From Granulosicoccus sp965214025 (GTDB lineage: Bacteria > Pseudomonadota > Gammaproteobacteria > Granulosicoccales > Granulosicoccaceae): a stretch of DNA of 64,000 nt. The notes below the pieces were generated by a model. It was given only the letters and a program-made list of their open reading frames with translations, ran no database searches and had not been told where the DNA came from. Positions 8,959 to 18,054 of this stretch are shown here, piece after piece (positions within the stretch are counted from its first letter, which is position 1; every line of letters starts with the position of its first letter). The DNA lies in NCBI GenBank assembly GCA_965214025.1, contig CBDCAW010000094.1, forward strand, positions 62,001-126,000. The letters are read 5' to 3'. The translations under genes and the position numbers were made by a program.

Positions 8959-9289
8959 GGTCTGCGCAGCGATAAGCCATGTCTCTGCAGTGCCCGTGCA
9001 CCCCGCGCCCCATGCCCGATGGCATCGCGAGCCGAGTCTCAATTTCGTCCATGGCGCGTGTACTCACGAGATCGTAGAACGGTGTAAGCCGGCGGGAACC
9101 ATTCCATGAGTACAGCTTTCTGAAAGCTTGCTTCGGCAACAGGAAGGCCGATCATCTGCCCCAGAGGGGAAGCGTGAACGTCTCGTAGGCTGGGATGTGA
9201 CGAAAGTCTGTTGCCTCGAATTTTAGAATTCCCTGATTTGGGATCCGTTTCTCAGCGGATCGACTGCAAGAAATATCACGTACGGGATG
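8959..9289. other. Intergenic gap between convergent rnc and glxA-like regulator
   Basis: 331 bp without a credible coding frame. An inverted repeat (AGCTTTC/GAAAGCT, about 9114-9128) lies here but has no T-run, so it is not a clear terminator. This is the left junction of the block that separates rnc from era. No transposase, att-like repeat or RNA gene seen. Confidence 0.5.
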
Positions 9290-10324
9290 TTATCGAGTAC
9301 CCGAGTCGTTGTCTGTAAACCGCCGCCGGTACTCTGAAGGCCCCGTACCCAACGTACGTAGGAAACTGCGCCTCATGGTTTCGGTCGAGCCGAAACCGCA
9401 GCGAGTTGCCACGTTTGCCAATGGCGTGTCGCTCTCCAGTGCAGCTCGCGCCGCCTCCACACGTAGGCGCTCAACGGCAATGGCTGGAGTAATACCGACT
9501 TCGGTCGTGTAGGTTCGGGCGAAGTTTCGCTCACTCATCGCCATGCGAGCTGCCAGTGCCGGCACACGCAAGTTCGCTGATGGGTTGGCTCGCATCCAAT
9601 CGTGGAGCTCGGCAAAGCGTCGCGAATTCTGCGAAAGCAATAGGGTACTGAATTGACTTTGCCCGCCCGGTCGCTTGAGATAAACGACTAGGCGTCGCGC
9701 CACCGCCAGTGCCGTGGCCGTGTTCGTATCGCGGGCTATCATGGCCAGTGTCATGTCGATACCTGCGGTAATACCTGCCGACGTCCATAAATCTTGGTCT
9801 TCGATGAATATCGACTCAGGATCGATCTGCACGCGGGGATACTCGAGCGCCAGCCGCGTCGCATAGGCCCAGTGAGTAGCCGCTTTTCGATCATCGAGCA
9901 GGCCCGCCGCCGCCAGCAGAAACGCGCCGGTACAGACCGAGGCAGTTCGCTGCGCGGTCCGTGCACGCTTCCGAATCCATTCGATCAGGAATGAACTCTT
10001 CACCGCTTCGTGCACACCATGCCCACCTGCGACGATCAGCGTATGCAGGCTGTCGTTCGCCCGGGTCAGCTTCAACGTGACGATCGGAAGCCCGGCTGAG
10101 GTCGTCACCGGGCCACCATGGCGTGAAATCACCACGGCTTCGTAGGCCGGGCCTTCTCCACGTTCCGCCAGCAGCTCGTTGCAGGAGGCCATCGTCTGCA
10201 GCGGCCCTGCCACGTCGAGTAGCTGCACATGATCGTAGGCAAGGATTGCCACCTGGAGTGGCTCAGGTGATCGCACGTATCGCGTATTTGTCTGAATATG
10301 AGGCTTTTTTGTCATTTCGGCCAT
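9290..10324 (-). CDS. GlxA-family transcriptional regulator (DJ-1/PfpI + AraC HTH)
   Basis: 344-aa regulator with an N-terminal amidase-like DJ-1/PfpI domain (VAILAYDHVQLLDVAGP; nucleophile elbow SVCTGAFLLAAAGLLD at about residues 127-142) and a C-terminal AraC double helix-turn-helix (RVPALAARMAMSERNFAR, then PLANVATRCGFGSTETMRR). This is the GlxA/FtrA/CdhR layout; such regulators respond to small metabolites and usually control a neighbouring catabolic or transport gene. The divergent MFS gene starts 101 nt away, and a perfect 10-bp palindrome GATCATGATC (10338-10347) in the gap could be its operator. The inducer is unknown. Confidence 0.9.
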   Translation of the reverse strand: MAEMTKKPHIQTNTRYVRSPEPLQVAILAYDHVQLLDVAGPLQTMASCNELLAERGEGPAYEAVVISRHGGPVTTSAGLPIVTLKLTRANDSLHTLIVAGGHGVHEAVKSSFLIEWIRKRARTAQRTASVCTGAFLLAAAGLLDDRKAATHWAYATRLALEYPRVQIDPESIFIEDQDLWTSAGITAGIDMTLAMIARDTNTATALAVARRLVVYLKRPGGQSQFSTLLLSQNSRRFAELHDWMRANPSANLRVPALAARMAMSERNFARTYTTEVGITPAIAVERLRVEAARAALESDTPLANVATRCGFGSTETMRRSFLRTLGTGPSEYRRRFTDNDSGTR

Positions 10325-10425
10325 ATCATATCAGCGTGATCATGATCGGCAAGCCGCAACACTCGTCAAACACAGGATTCCTGGACGACGGTGTGCCGCT
10401 CACTACACTCCGCAGGATTACCTTG

Positions 10426-11616
10426 ATGAACGATCGACGCCGCGCCACTCTCGATGTCTGGCTACTGGCTGGTTGCCAGGCCTTGTTCATGACCACCTCT
10501 ATCCTGACGATCACCATCGCGAGCATTGCCGCCAGCAATCTGCTGGACAACTTGCGTCTGGCCACGCTGCCGCAGGCGACCATCCCCTTGGTCGCAATGG
10601 CAGCGACACTGCCGGCTGCCTTGCTCATCCGTCGTATCGGTCGTCGTGCCGCGTTTCTGCTGGGTGCGGCCTGTGGCGTGGTGAGTGGTGCGTTATGCGC
10701 CTTCGCACTCATGCATGAAAGCTTCGGGTTATTTCTCGCAGGGGTTGCGATGTTGGGGCTGTACCAGGCCGTTGCCACCTATTACAGATTCGCCGTCGCC
10801 GATCATGCTCCGGCAAACCTGCGGGCCCGCTCGGTGTCGTTCGTACTGGCAGGCGGTGTGGTGGCCGCCGTGCTCGGGCCCAGTCTGGGAGTGGCTACCC
10901 GCGATCTTGTCGGTACGACCCCGTATCTCGGTAGTTATCTGGTGACGATTGCGCTGAACCTTGTCGCGCTGGCATTGCTTTGTGGTCTGAAGCCTCACAC
11001 ACCGGTACCGCGTGCGGACGGGCATAAGGTGTCCTTGGGAAAGGTGCTCGGCCAACCGCGCTTCCTGCTGGCCGTCTGCTGTTGTGCCATCGGGCAGGGG
11101 ACGATGATGCTGGTGATGACGGCCACACCGTTGGCCATGCTCGGGCACGGGCACACGCTGGGTTTTGCAAGCCTGGTCATCAGCTGGCATGTGCTCGCTA
11201 TGTTCGTACCCTCATTCTTCAGCGGTCCCTTGATTGCCCGCTTCGGCTTGCGACCCATTCTTGTCGCAGGAATAGGGTTCATGGCACTATCATGTGTCGT
11301 GGCGATACTGGGTGAATCCGAGGCTCATTTCGCGACTGCCCTGATCGTCAATGGGCTTGCGTGGAACTTTCTGTTCGTTGGCGGAAGCACGCTGCTCACC
11401 GGCATCAAGGATGCAGACGAACGCGCATTGGCTCAAGGGATGAACGAACTCGCCACGTTCGCCCTGACTGCGGTGGCGGCCTTCGGTTCCGGTGCCGTCT
11501 ATTTCTCAGCCGGCTGGCACATGCTCAACGTGATCGGTATCGTCGCGGTGTTGTTGGCGGGTCTGGTGCTGCTATCGTTGAGCGGGCGCGTCTTCCAGGC
11601 CCCTCCCAGCCAGTGA
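10426..11616 (+). CDS. MFS transporter
   Basis: 396-aa major facilitator superfamily permease with about 12 hydrophobic segments. The loop 2-3 signature is LLIRRIGRRAAFLLGAACG, and the matching mid-protein loop is GPLIARFGLRPILVAGIGF. ATG 10426 was chosen because AGGAT lies about 10 nt upstream and it gives MNDRRRATLDVWLLAG just before TM1; the frame is open upstream and an ATG at 10342 is possible. It is transcribed away from the GlxA-type regulator, which suggests a regulated exporter or uptake system. The substrate is not predictable. Confidence 0.88.
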   Translation: MNDRRRATLDVWLLAGCQALFMTTSILTITIASIAASNLLDNLRLATLPQATIPLVAMAATLPAALLIRRIGRRAAFLLGAACGVVSGALCAFALMHESFGLFLAGVAMLGLYQAVATYYRFAVADHAPANLRARSVSFVLAGGVVAAVLGPSLGVATRDLVGTTPYLGSYLVTIALNLVALALLCGLKPHTPVPRADGHKVSLGKVLGQPRFLLAVCCCAIGQGTMMLVMTATPLAMLGHGHTLGFASLVISWHVLAMFVPSFFSGPLIARFGLRPILVAGIGFMALSCVVAILGESEAHFATALIVNGLAWNFLFVGGSTLLTGIKDADERALAQGMNELATFALTAVAAFGSGAVYFSAGWHMLNVIGIVAVLLAGLVLLSLSGRVFQAPPSQ

Positions 11617-11654
11617 GCCAGCTGCATACCCTTCCACGATGAGCCCAGACTTCA

Positions 11655-12650
11655 ATGAGCTCAGACCTCAATAAATTCGTGTTGCACCATTGTGATGCCA
11701 CGGCGATCCGAAGCTCGCACTGTGTGCAACAACTATGGAGTGATTACGGTCAGATCATGCGTCTCGAACTTGTCGGCGGCGATACCCGAAGCGTGATCCT
11801 CAAGCGTGTTCAGTGGCCAGCCGTGGCCACGCACCCGCGCGGCTGGCACGGTCGAGCCGGTGAACAGCGGAAGCGCGATTCCTACGTAGTCGAGGCTTGC
11901 TGGTACGAGCGGTACGCCGCGCACGCACCGCACCGTTGCCGAGTGCCAAAACCGGTCGCGGTAGAGCAGGCCAGCGACGGCATGCTGATCCTCATGGAAG
12001 ATCTTGATAATCGCTACCCAGAGCGGTACAGGCAAGATTCATTGTCTCGGGTCGCTGCTTGCCTGCGCTGGTTGGCAGCGTTCCACGCGCATCATCTGAA
12101 TGACGCAGGCGACGGGCTCTGGCCTGTCGGCACTTACTGGCATCTCGGCACCCGTGCAGACGAATTTGCGGCGATGCAGGAGGGCAGACTCAAGAACGCC
12201 GCACAATGGCTGGACGGGCAATTGCGCGACGCACGCTTCCAGACGCTCGTGCATGGCGATGCGAAGCTTGCCAACTTCTGCTTTTCATCAGACGCGACCT
12301 CACCAGCGTATTCGTCAGCAGCTTCGGCAAGAAATGCAAGTGTGGCAGCGGTCGATTTTCAGTATGTCGGGCGTGGGCCTGGGGTCTGCGATGTGGCCTA
12401 CTTTCTCGGTAGCTGCCTCGATGAGGTACGCCTTGAGCAGGCTGTTCCTGCGCTGCTGGATATCTATTTCAGTGAGCTTGGAGAGTGTCTCATCGATACC
12501 GTAGATGCGAGCGCGTTGGAAGCGGAATGGCGTTCGCTCTATCCCATCGCCTGGGTCGACTTCTACCGTTTCCTGCTCGGCTGGGCACCCGAGCATCGCA
12601 AGATCAACGCCTACACGCGCAGGCTGGCCAATGAAGTTCTTGGCGCATGA
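11655..12650 (+). CDS. Phosphotransferase of the ecdysteroid/choline kinase-like superfamily
   Basis: 331-aa protein with a protein-kinase-like fold of the APH/EcKinase type. Seen directly: LILMEDLD (hinge), TLVHGDAKLANFCF (catalytic HGDxxxxN loop) and VDFQYVGRGPG (DFQ metal site in place of DFG, typical of EcKinase/CHK-like proteins). The N-lobe lysine is probably in SVILKRVQW. It probably phosphorylates a hydroxylated small molecule; the substrate cannot be read from sequence. A short low-complexity insertion (about residues 215-231) separates the catalytic loop from DFQ. Its stop overlaps the dusC ATG (ATGA). Confidence 0.82.
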   Translation: MSSDLNKFVLHHCDATAIRSSHCVQQLWSDYGQIMRLELVGGDTRSVILKRVQWPAVATHPRGWHGRAGEQRKRDSYVVEACWYERYAAHAPHRCRVPKPVAVEQASDGMLILMEDLDNRYPERYRQDSLSRVAACLRWLAAFHAHHLNDAGDGLWPVGTYWHLGTRADEFAAMQEGRLKNAAQWLDGQLRDARFQTLVHGDAKLANFCFSSDATSPAYSSAASARNASVAAVDFQYVGRGPGVCDVAYFLGSCLDEVRLEQAVPALLDIYFSELGECLIDTVDASALEAEWRSLYPIAWVDFYRFLLGWAPEHRKINAYTRRLANEVLGA

Positions 12651-13684
12651 ACGCGAGTGGGATGGATGCGCGCGTTCAGACTTCTTCGACCGATACCGCG
12701 CGCATCACTCTCGCACCTATGGAAGGTGTGATCGACGCAGCGATGCGAGCCCGTCTGACGTCGATCGGTGGCTACGACCGCTGTGTCACCGAGTTCGTCC
12801 GAGTGGGTCGCGTCGAGCTGCCGCCAAGGGTGTTCATGCGCCTGTGCCCAGAGCTTGAGCGCGGAGGCCGTACACCAAGCGGCACACCGGTGTTCGTGCA
12901 GTTGCTCGGGAGCGACCCTCATGCACTGGCACTGAATGCCTGTGTAGCGGCGGAACTTGGCGCGCCGGGAATCGATCTGAATTTCGGCTGTCCGGCAAGG
13001 ACCGTGAACCGTAGCGAAGGTGGCTCGATTCTTCTCAGGGAACCATCACGCGTAGCCGATGTGGTGCGCGCGGTACGCAGCGCCGTGCCCGCGAACATTC
13101 CGGTGACTGCCAAGATACGACTTGGCTATGAGAACGCAGACCAGCTAGGCGAAATCGTCGAGGGCATCAGGTCCGCGGGTGCGGATGAGTTGGCCATTCA
13201 TGCTCGGACGCGCTCCGATGGCTATCGTCCACCCGCCTGGTGGTCGGCGGTCAGGGCAGTGGTCGCCGAGTCGGATCGAAAAACTACGATAAACGGTGAA
13301 ATCTGGAGCGTGGCGGACAGTCTCGCCGCGCGTAACGCCAGTGGTTGCCGCCATCTGATGCTGGGACGAGGTGCTTTGGCAGTGCCTGACCTGGCGCTAC
13401 GAATCCGGGCTGGAGATGCCGAAGCGAAACCCATGGCCTGGATGGAGGTCGTATCGCTGGTCAGAGCTCAATTCATCGGCTCTGATGCCGGCAGCCCCCG
13501 TCATATCGGCAACCGCACCAAACAATGGTTGAAGTATCTGAACCGTACCTACGGGCACGCGGATGAGCTCTTTGCGAGAATTCGACGTCTCAGGGATCGC
13601 TCGTCGATCGAGGCCGCCTTCGACGCTCACCTGCTTTGGGTGGAGCAATCGGCTACAGGCCACAGAGAGTCACCGGGCAGGTAG
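12647..13684 (+). CDS. dusC: tRNA-dihydrouridine(16) synthase DusC
   Basis: Flavoenzyme of 345 aa reducing uridine to dihydrouridine in tRNA. FMN-binding TIM-barrel landmarks: ITLAPMEGVIDAAMR, FVQLLGSD, the active site IDLNFGCPARTVNRSEGGS with proton-donor C115, KIRLGYEN, HARTRSDGY and HLMLGRGAL. The ELPPRVFMRLCPEL loop and the PARTVNRSEGGS form favour DusC over DusA/DusB. It is somewhat longer than E. coli DusC (315 aa), with extra residues at both ends. It overlaps the kinase-like gene by 4 nt. Confidence 0.9.
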   Translation: MNASGMDARVQTSSTDTARITLAPMEGVIDAAMRARLTSIGGYDRCVTEFVRVGRVELPPRVFMRLCPELERGGRTPSGTPVFVQLLGSDPHALALNACVAAELGAPGIDLNFGCPARTVNRSEGGSILLREPSRVADVVRAVRSAVPANIPVTAKIRLGYENADQLGEIVEGIRSAGADELAIHARTRSDGYRPPAWWSAVRAVVAESDRKTTINGEIWSVADSLAARNASGCRHLMLGRGALAVPDLALRIRAGDAEAKPMAWMEVVSLVRAQFIGSDAGSPRHIGNRTKQWLKYLNRTYGHADELFARIRRLRDRSSIEAAFDAHLLWVEQSATGHRESPGR

Positions 13685-13883
13685 TGAACTCGAGAGCACG
13701 ATGCATGGTCGACACGTAATGTCCGAGCTAGCACCACGGGAAAGCGAATCAGCTCCACAGCAAGGTTCATCTACATCCAGCCGACGACGGAACCGAGCCT
13801 GACAGAGTGTTCGCGATGAACGTGACGTCTTGGTATCGGTAGATTGCCTGCACACCCGAGTTCGTCGCTGCTAACCCTGGCGG

Positions 13884-14185
13884 GTTCAGACATCGGAATT
13901 TTTCAAGCGCGTTCAAACGCCGGGGCTTTTAGGTTCGTTCAGATTTCTGGACTGTTCGAATACGTTCAGACGTCGGGACAGCGCAGGTGCGTTCAGATGT
14001 CCGGACTGTCCAGATGCGTTCAGACGTCGGGACAGCGCAGGTGCGTGTCCAGATGCGTTCAGACGTCCGGACTGTTCCAGATGCGTTCAGACGTCGGGAC
14101 GGTCCAGATGCGTTCAGACGCCGGGACAGTCCAGATGCGTTCAGACGCCGGGACAGTCCAGGTGCGTTCAGACGTCGGGACTCCC
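13884..14185. repeat. 27-bp tandem repeat array (about 11 copies)
   Basis: Direct repeats with unit start GTTCAGACGTCGGGACAG at 13884, 13911, 13937, 13964, 13991, 14018, 14057, 14085, 14112, 14139 and 14166. Copies are mostly 27 bp (one of 26, one of 28) with a 12-bp partial unit at 14045-14056. Left copies are degenerate; those from 13964 on are nearly identical and alternate between GTCGGGAC and GTCCGGAC cores. Units contain the hyphenated palindrome GGAC-N-GTCC. There are no spacers, so this is not a CRISPR. The last copy supplies the stop codon of the adjacent minus-strand HNH fragment. Confidence 0.9.
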
Positions 14186-15536
14186 GGGCTTCGCCTCAAT
14201 TGATCGCCATGCAGCCCCGACCCCGGCGACCTTCTGCCCATCGGCATTCAAAAGCCGGAATTTCCGGATCCGTGCCACCTTGGCTTGCGCCTGCGCCCGG
14301 CTGCGCTCATCGGCAATGATGCCCGACGCGGCGTGGCCGAGATCGATCGCCTCGTGCGTGATGCGTTCAAGGCTGAAACCACCTTCATGCAACAACCGGT
14401 GGCAGCTCGAGCACACCGAGGCGCCGTTGGTCAGAGTCGAACGCCCGCCGTGCTCGCGATGCTTGACGTGATGACCCTGGAGGTGGCGGGTGGCCCCGCA
14501 GCCCGGCATGTAGCTGCGAGAACGACAGCTTGCCCAGCGCGAACAGCGAATCGAGGACCGGTAGATCAACCAGCGCCCGGCCCACCCGCAGCCGCTCGAA
14601 GCAAACGGTGCGCGCCAGCTTCAGGTACCGATCGACCCAGACGTACATAGTGCTGCACCCGTCCGCCTTGTAGAGCTTTGCATCTTCGAAGGCCACCAGC
14701 AGACGCAGCTGCTCGGCCAGATCACGATCGGCGGTGCGGGCCAGCGCCTTCAGGCGGGCGGCGATGGCATCGCGCGGGAGTGTTTCAGGGTGTGTGGCGC
14801 CGTCACCGCCGATGGACTCTGCGGCCCCTGCATCGAGACCGACCACGCCATCGGCAGCTTCAATACCGACTGCACGCCGAACGGCGGTGCGCAAGCGACG
14901 GATATTCGCGGTGCGATCGGTAGCCGCCTCCTGTGTGCCTTCCACCAGTGCCATGGCCACGCGCAGCAGCTTCATGTCGCTGCCATCGCGACCGACACGG
15001 TTCGAGCTGACGGAGTTGTCGGAACCAGTGGTGTCGTTCGAACTGGTCGACTTGTCGGAATCTGCCGAGTGGGGCGAATCAGCTGCATTGGCCAAGCTGT
15101 TCGAACTCGCCGAACTCTGGGGGTCTGCGTTATCGGCAGAATCACGCAGCCTATCGGACCTTGGCGGCTCGGATCTCGGAGCCTGCTGCTGCGACGATCG
15201 CGGCGCGGAAGCCGGGCCGTAATCGGGCACATCCTCGGCGACATGCCCGTCGCCACACGGCTCGGTGTTGGTGTCATCACCTGCACTGTCACTGTGACCG
15301 AAGTACGTACCGCCCATCAGACCATCCATGCCTTCCATGCCTTCCATGCCTTCCATGCCTTCCATGCCTTCCATGCCTTCCATGCCTTCCATGCCTTCCA
15401 TGCCTTCCATGCCTTCCATGCCTCGCCACTGTACGTGCAAACAGCTTGAAGGAAGTGCGAACATTACACTGAGGCAGGCATCATGAATGTATATATATTT
15501 ACAGCCATATTGCGATTCAGCTTCGCGTGGTGGCAA
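14168..15536 (-). pseudogene. Broken DUF222/HNH endonuclease gene (internal deletion plus frame change)
   Basis: Two frames together make the ends of one DUF222-type HNH protein. The N-part (15536 to about 14514) carries a Met-Glu-Gly repeat, a Ser/Asp-rich linker and the DUF222 helical region (KLYKADGCSTMYVWVDRY, FERLRVGRALVDLP, LFALGKLSFSQ). The C-part (from about 14522 to 14168, another frame) carries the HNH domain: CGATRHLQGHHVKHREHGG, then CSSCHRLLHEGGF. The expected middle of the family (roughly 100-200 aa after SFSQ) is absent and the frame changes at about 14513-14516. The true start is uncertain. HNH metal ligands are intact, so the C-part could still be toxic or active if translated; more likely it is decayed. 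Confidence 0.72.
15322..15420. repeat. 9-bp tandem repeat CCTTCCATG, ten perfect copies
   Basis: Ten exact copies of CCTTCCATG at 15331-15420, preceded by one variant copy (15322-15330). On the minus strand it encodes Met-Glu-Gly repeats inside the N-part of the broken HNH gene, so copy-number change keeps frame. Perfect identity points to recent slippage. Confidence 0.95.
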
Positions 15537-15691
15537 CTTCTTCCGGTGCGCGGGTTCTACTCATGCGAGCCGTGTTGGCGAACTCCACTTATGCGAGGTC
15601 AGCGCGCTCCACCCACGCGAGTAACCACTGATACAAGTTGAATTTCCAAGCTTCATTCATACAAGTTACATTCATACGAACCATAGCAAAG

Positions 15692-17824
15692 TCAGCCAGC
15701 TGCCCGAACCGGCCGCCCCGATGCAATGGCCGTGATCGTCGCGCTGACGAACAATTCGCCATCGATGTCATTCTTGACATGCTCCGCCGCCTCGCGCAGC
15801 CTCGTGACGATATGTTCCGCCCCGGCCATCACGGCCAGATGCCGCGCGGTTTCCTGCGCCAGAGTCCGGGCGAGGTCCAGGGCAAGGTCCAGATCATTGA
15901 ATCGTTGCGGCTCATCGTCGTGGAAGACTACATAGATACCGAACTCCGGCTGGGTGACGGTTACGCTGGCATGCTGGACTACCGAGCCCATGACTGCGCC
16001 GATCGCGTTGGCGGTCTGGCCGTGCGGTGGCAGGTGCAATGCAACCCCGAGCCGCTTTGCCACGGCTGGAAAGAAGATGGCTGCCGGGCCACCGACCGCG
16101 ACGATCGGGTACTTCGTGTTGAAGCCGAAGTCGAATACCGAGGCGGCGGGTCCAGCGTGTTGCCGATCGCCTGACTGACTGTCTGGCCGTTTACCTTGCC
16201 AACCATCTGACTGATCGCCCGACTGATTGTCTGCCCCGTCGTTTGGTTGATCGTCCGACTCATCACCAGAGTGATTCTCGTCGGTCGCATCGAGCACGAT
16301 ATCCGTCAGCAATGCGGTGAGGTTGCGCGAACGCGCTTCGTCAAGCAGTGAATGCTGATTCAGGCCGGCTTCGATCAGGCACAGGCTGATCTGACGTACC
16401 ACCAGGTCGAACACCTGCCGGCTCGGTGCTTCGGCGTCGCCTGCTGTCCAGGTCCCGCAGCCGTATACATGGCGCATCTGCCGCGCCCACAAGCGTGCAG
16501 CCAACGACGCTGCCTCGCAATTCCAATGGTCCGACAAGCCCAGTACATGGGTGGCGTCCGATGGGGTGAAACCGCTGTATATTACAAGACCGAGACGCTC
16601 GAGACGGGCAATGGCGCGGGCCAGGGAACGATCGGCATTGGTGATCTCATCGATATCGACCGGACCATCGGCCAGGGACTCCCAGGCTTGCAGTTCCGCT
16701 TTCGCCAATTGACGAATCAGCACCTCGTTGTTCTGCAGACGCATCGCGAAGCGGTTGTGCCGGGCATTGGGGGCGGCCTGCCATTGCTTTCTCAGGTTGG
16801 CAAGCAACTCCGGGTGCTGGTGGACCAGTAGGCTCACTGGCACCACGCGTCGTTGTGAGATGGTGATACGCCCGTCGAAGCGAACCTCGCTGTCGCCGCC
16901 GAGCCCGGTCGAGAACACACGGATCGCTCTCACCATGGGCTGCCAGTCGCCAATGCGAGCGCCGTCCTCACACAGATCGGCACTGCCACCCGTGACCACA
17001 GCGATGTCGGTGGTGGTACCGCCCATGTCCACGACCAGTGCATCGCCTTGCCCGCTTAGCGCACAGGCACCGACCACGCTGGCGGCCGGGCCGGACAGCA
17101 CGGTCGCCACCGGTTGCTGCAGCGCGCTCTTCGCATTGATCAGCGAGCCGTCACCTTTCACGATCATCAGCGGTGCGTCGATGGATCGAGCTTGCAGTAT
17201 GCTCTCCACCGAATCGATCAGTGTCTTGATGTAGAGAATCATGCGGGCATTCAGCGCCGCCGTCAGTGCGCGCCGCGGTGCACCGAGCGATGAGGCGAGT
17301 TCGTGGCCGCAGGCCACCGGCTTGCCGGTCAGTTCTATGATCAGCTGACGAATCGCCTGCTCGTGGGCCGTGTTGCGGGTACCGAACATCGCGGAGACAG
17401 CGAAGGCCGATACGCGATCCTGCTGTTGTCTGACGATATCGGCGATCACGTCCAGGTCCAGCGGCTCCGCTTCCTTGCCGGTCGCATCGTGGCCGCCCGC
17501 AAGCACACTGATATGCTCCGGTTCGAGGATATTGCCGAGACCACTGCGCTTGACCTGCTGATCGGTATAGCCCGGCAGCAGTATCGCCACAGGTGCACCG
17601 CGCCCTTCGACCACGGAATTGGTCGACAGGGTGGTAGACAGCGACACGAGATCTACCTGCGCCAGCAGTTCAGACGGCAGAGCGGCGACGGCATGGCCGA
17701 TGCCGACCGCCAGATCGTGGGCGGTGGTCAGGCTCTTGAAGGTCGCCAGCACTTGCTGGTCTGAATCGATGATCACGGCATCCGTGAAGGTACCGCCGGT
17801 ATCGATACCGAGTTGACAGGGCAT
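15692..17824 (-). CDS. Hydantoinase/oxoprolinase family protein (HyuA-like)
   Basis: 710-aa ATP-dependent amidohydrolase-type protein of the hydantoinase A/oxoprolinase superfamily, which opens cyclic amides with ATP. ATG 17824 begins MPCQLGIDTGGTFTDAVI, the N-terminal phosphate-binding motif; the frame is open upstream to 18112 without homology. A second ASKHA motif, LVVDMGGTTTDIAVVTGG, and the catalytic-domain stretch TVLSGPAASVVGA are present. Residues about 514-556 are a highly acidic Asp/Gln/Ser/Gly-rich insertion not typical of the family. No HyuB partner is nearby, as also happens in single-subunit members. The substrate is unknown. Confidence 0.87.
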   Translation of the reverse strand: MPCQLGIDTGGTFTDAVIIDSDQQVLATFKSLTTAHDLAVGIGHAVAALPSELLAQVDLVSLSTTLSTNSVVEGRGAPVAILLPGYTDQQVKRSGLGNILEPEHISVLAGGHDATGKEAEPLDLDVIADIVRQQQDRVSAFAVSAMFGTRNTAHEQAIRQLIIELTGKPVACGHELASSLGAPRRALTAALNARMILYIKTLIDSVESILQARSIDAPLMIVKGDGSLINAKSALQQPVATVLSGPAASVVGACALSGQGDALVVDMGGTTTDIAVVTGGSADLCEDGARIGDWQPMVRAIRVFSTGLGGDSEVRFDGRITISQRRVVPVSLLVHQHPELLANLRKQWQAAPNARHNRFAMRLQNNEVLIRQLAKAELQAWESLADGPVDIDEITNADRSLARAIARLERLGLVIYSGFTPSDATHVLGLSDHWNCEAASLAARLWARQMRHVYGCGTWTAGDAEAPSRQVFDLVVRQISLCLIEAGLNQHSLLDEARSRNLTALLTDIVLDATDENHSGDESDDQPNDGADNQSGDQSDGWQGKRPDSQSGDRQHAGPAASVFDFGFNTKYPIVAVGGPAAIFFPAVAKRLGVALHLPPHGQTANAIGAVMGSVVQHASVTVTQPEFGIYVVFHDDEPQRFNDLDLALDLARTLAQETARHLAVMAGAEHIVTRLREAAEHVKNDIDGELFVSATITAIASGRPVRAAG

Positions 17825-18054
17825 GGCAGTTAATTCGGGGCAGGGCCGCCTTGGGGGCAGGGCAGGAGGGCGAATCGTGACGTAGCTGGAAGGCCGTCCG
17901 GCCGATCGCGATTCTCGGACAGCCTCCCAGCGCTTTATACCAGACGACGAACCGGTTCGCGACTGACGATGAAGGTGGTGGGAGCGTCGCGGGCCACGCG
18001 GCGGGCGGGGCGATCCCGTACACTGCACCGCATGCAAAAGACACACTACACCGC

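Noticed and set aside
9114..9128. Rho-independent terminator after rnc
   Set aside because: Inverted repeat is short and not followed by a T-run.
13884..14185. CRISPR array
   Set aside because: Units are contiguous with no spacers of constant length and no cas genes nearby; it is a tandem repeat.
14790..15449. Plus-strand 219-aa frame ending in a His/Ala/Phe repeat
   Set aside because: The repeat is simply the reverse reading of the CCTTCCATG array; no other coding features.
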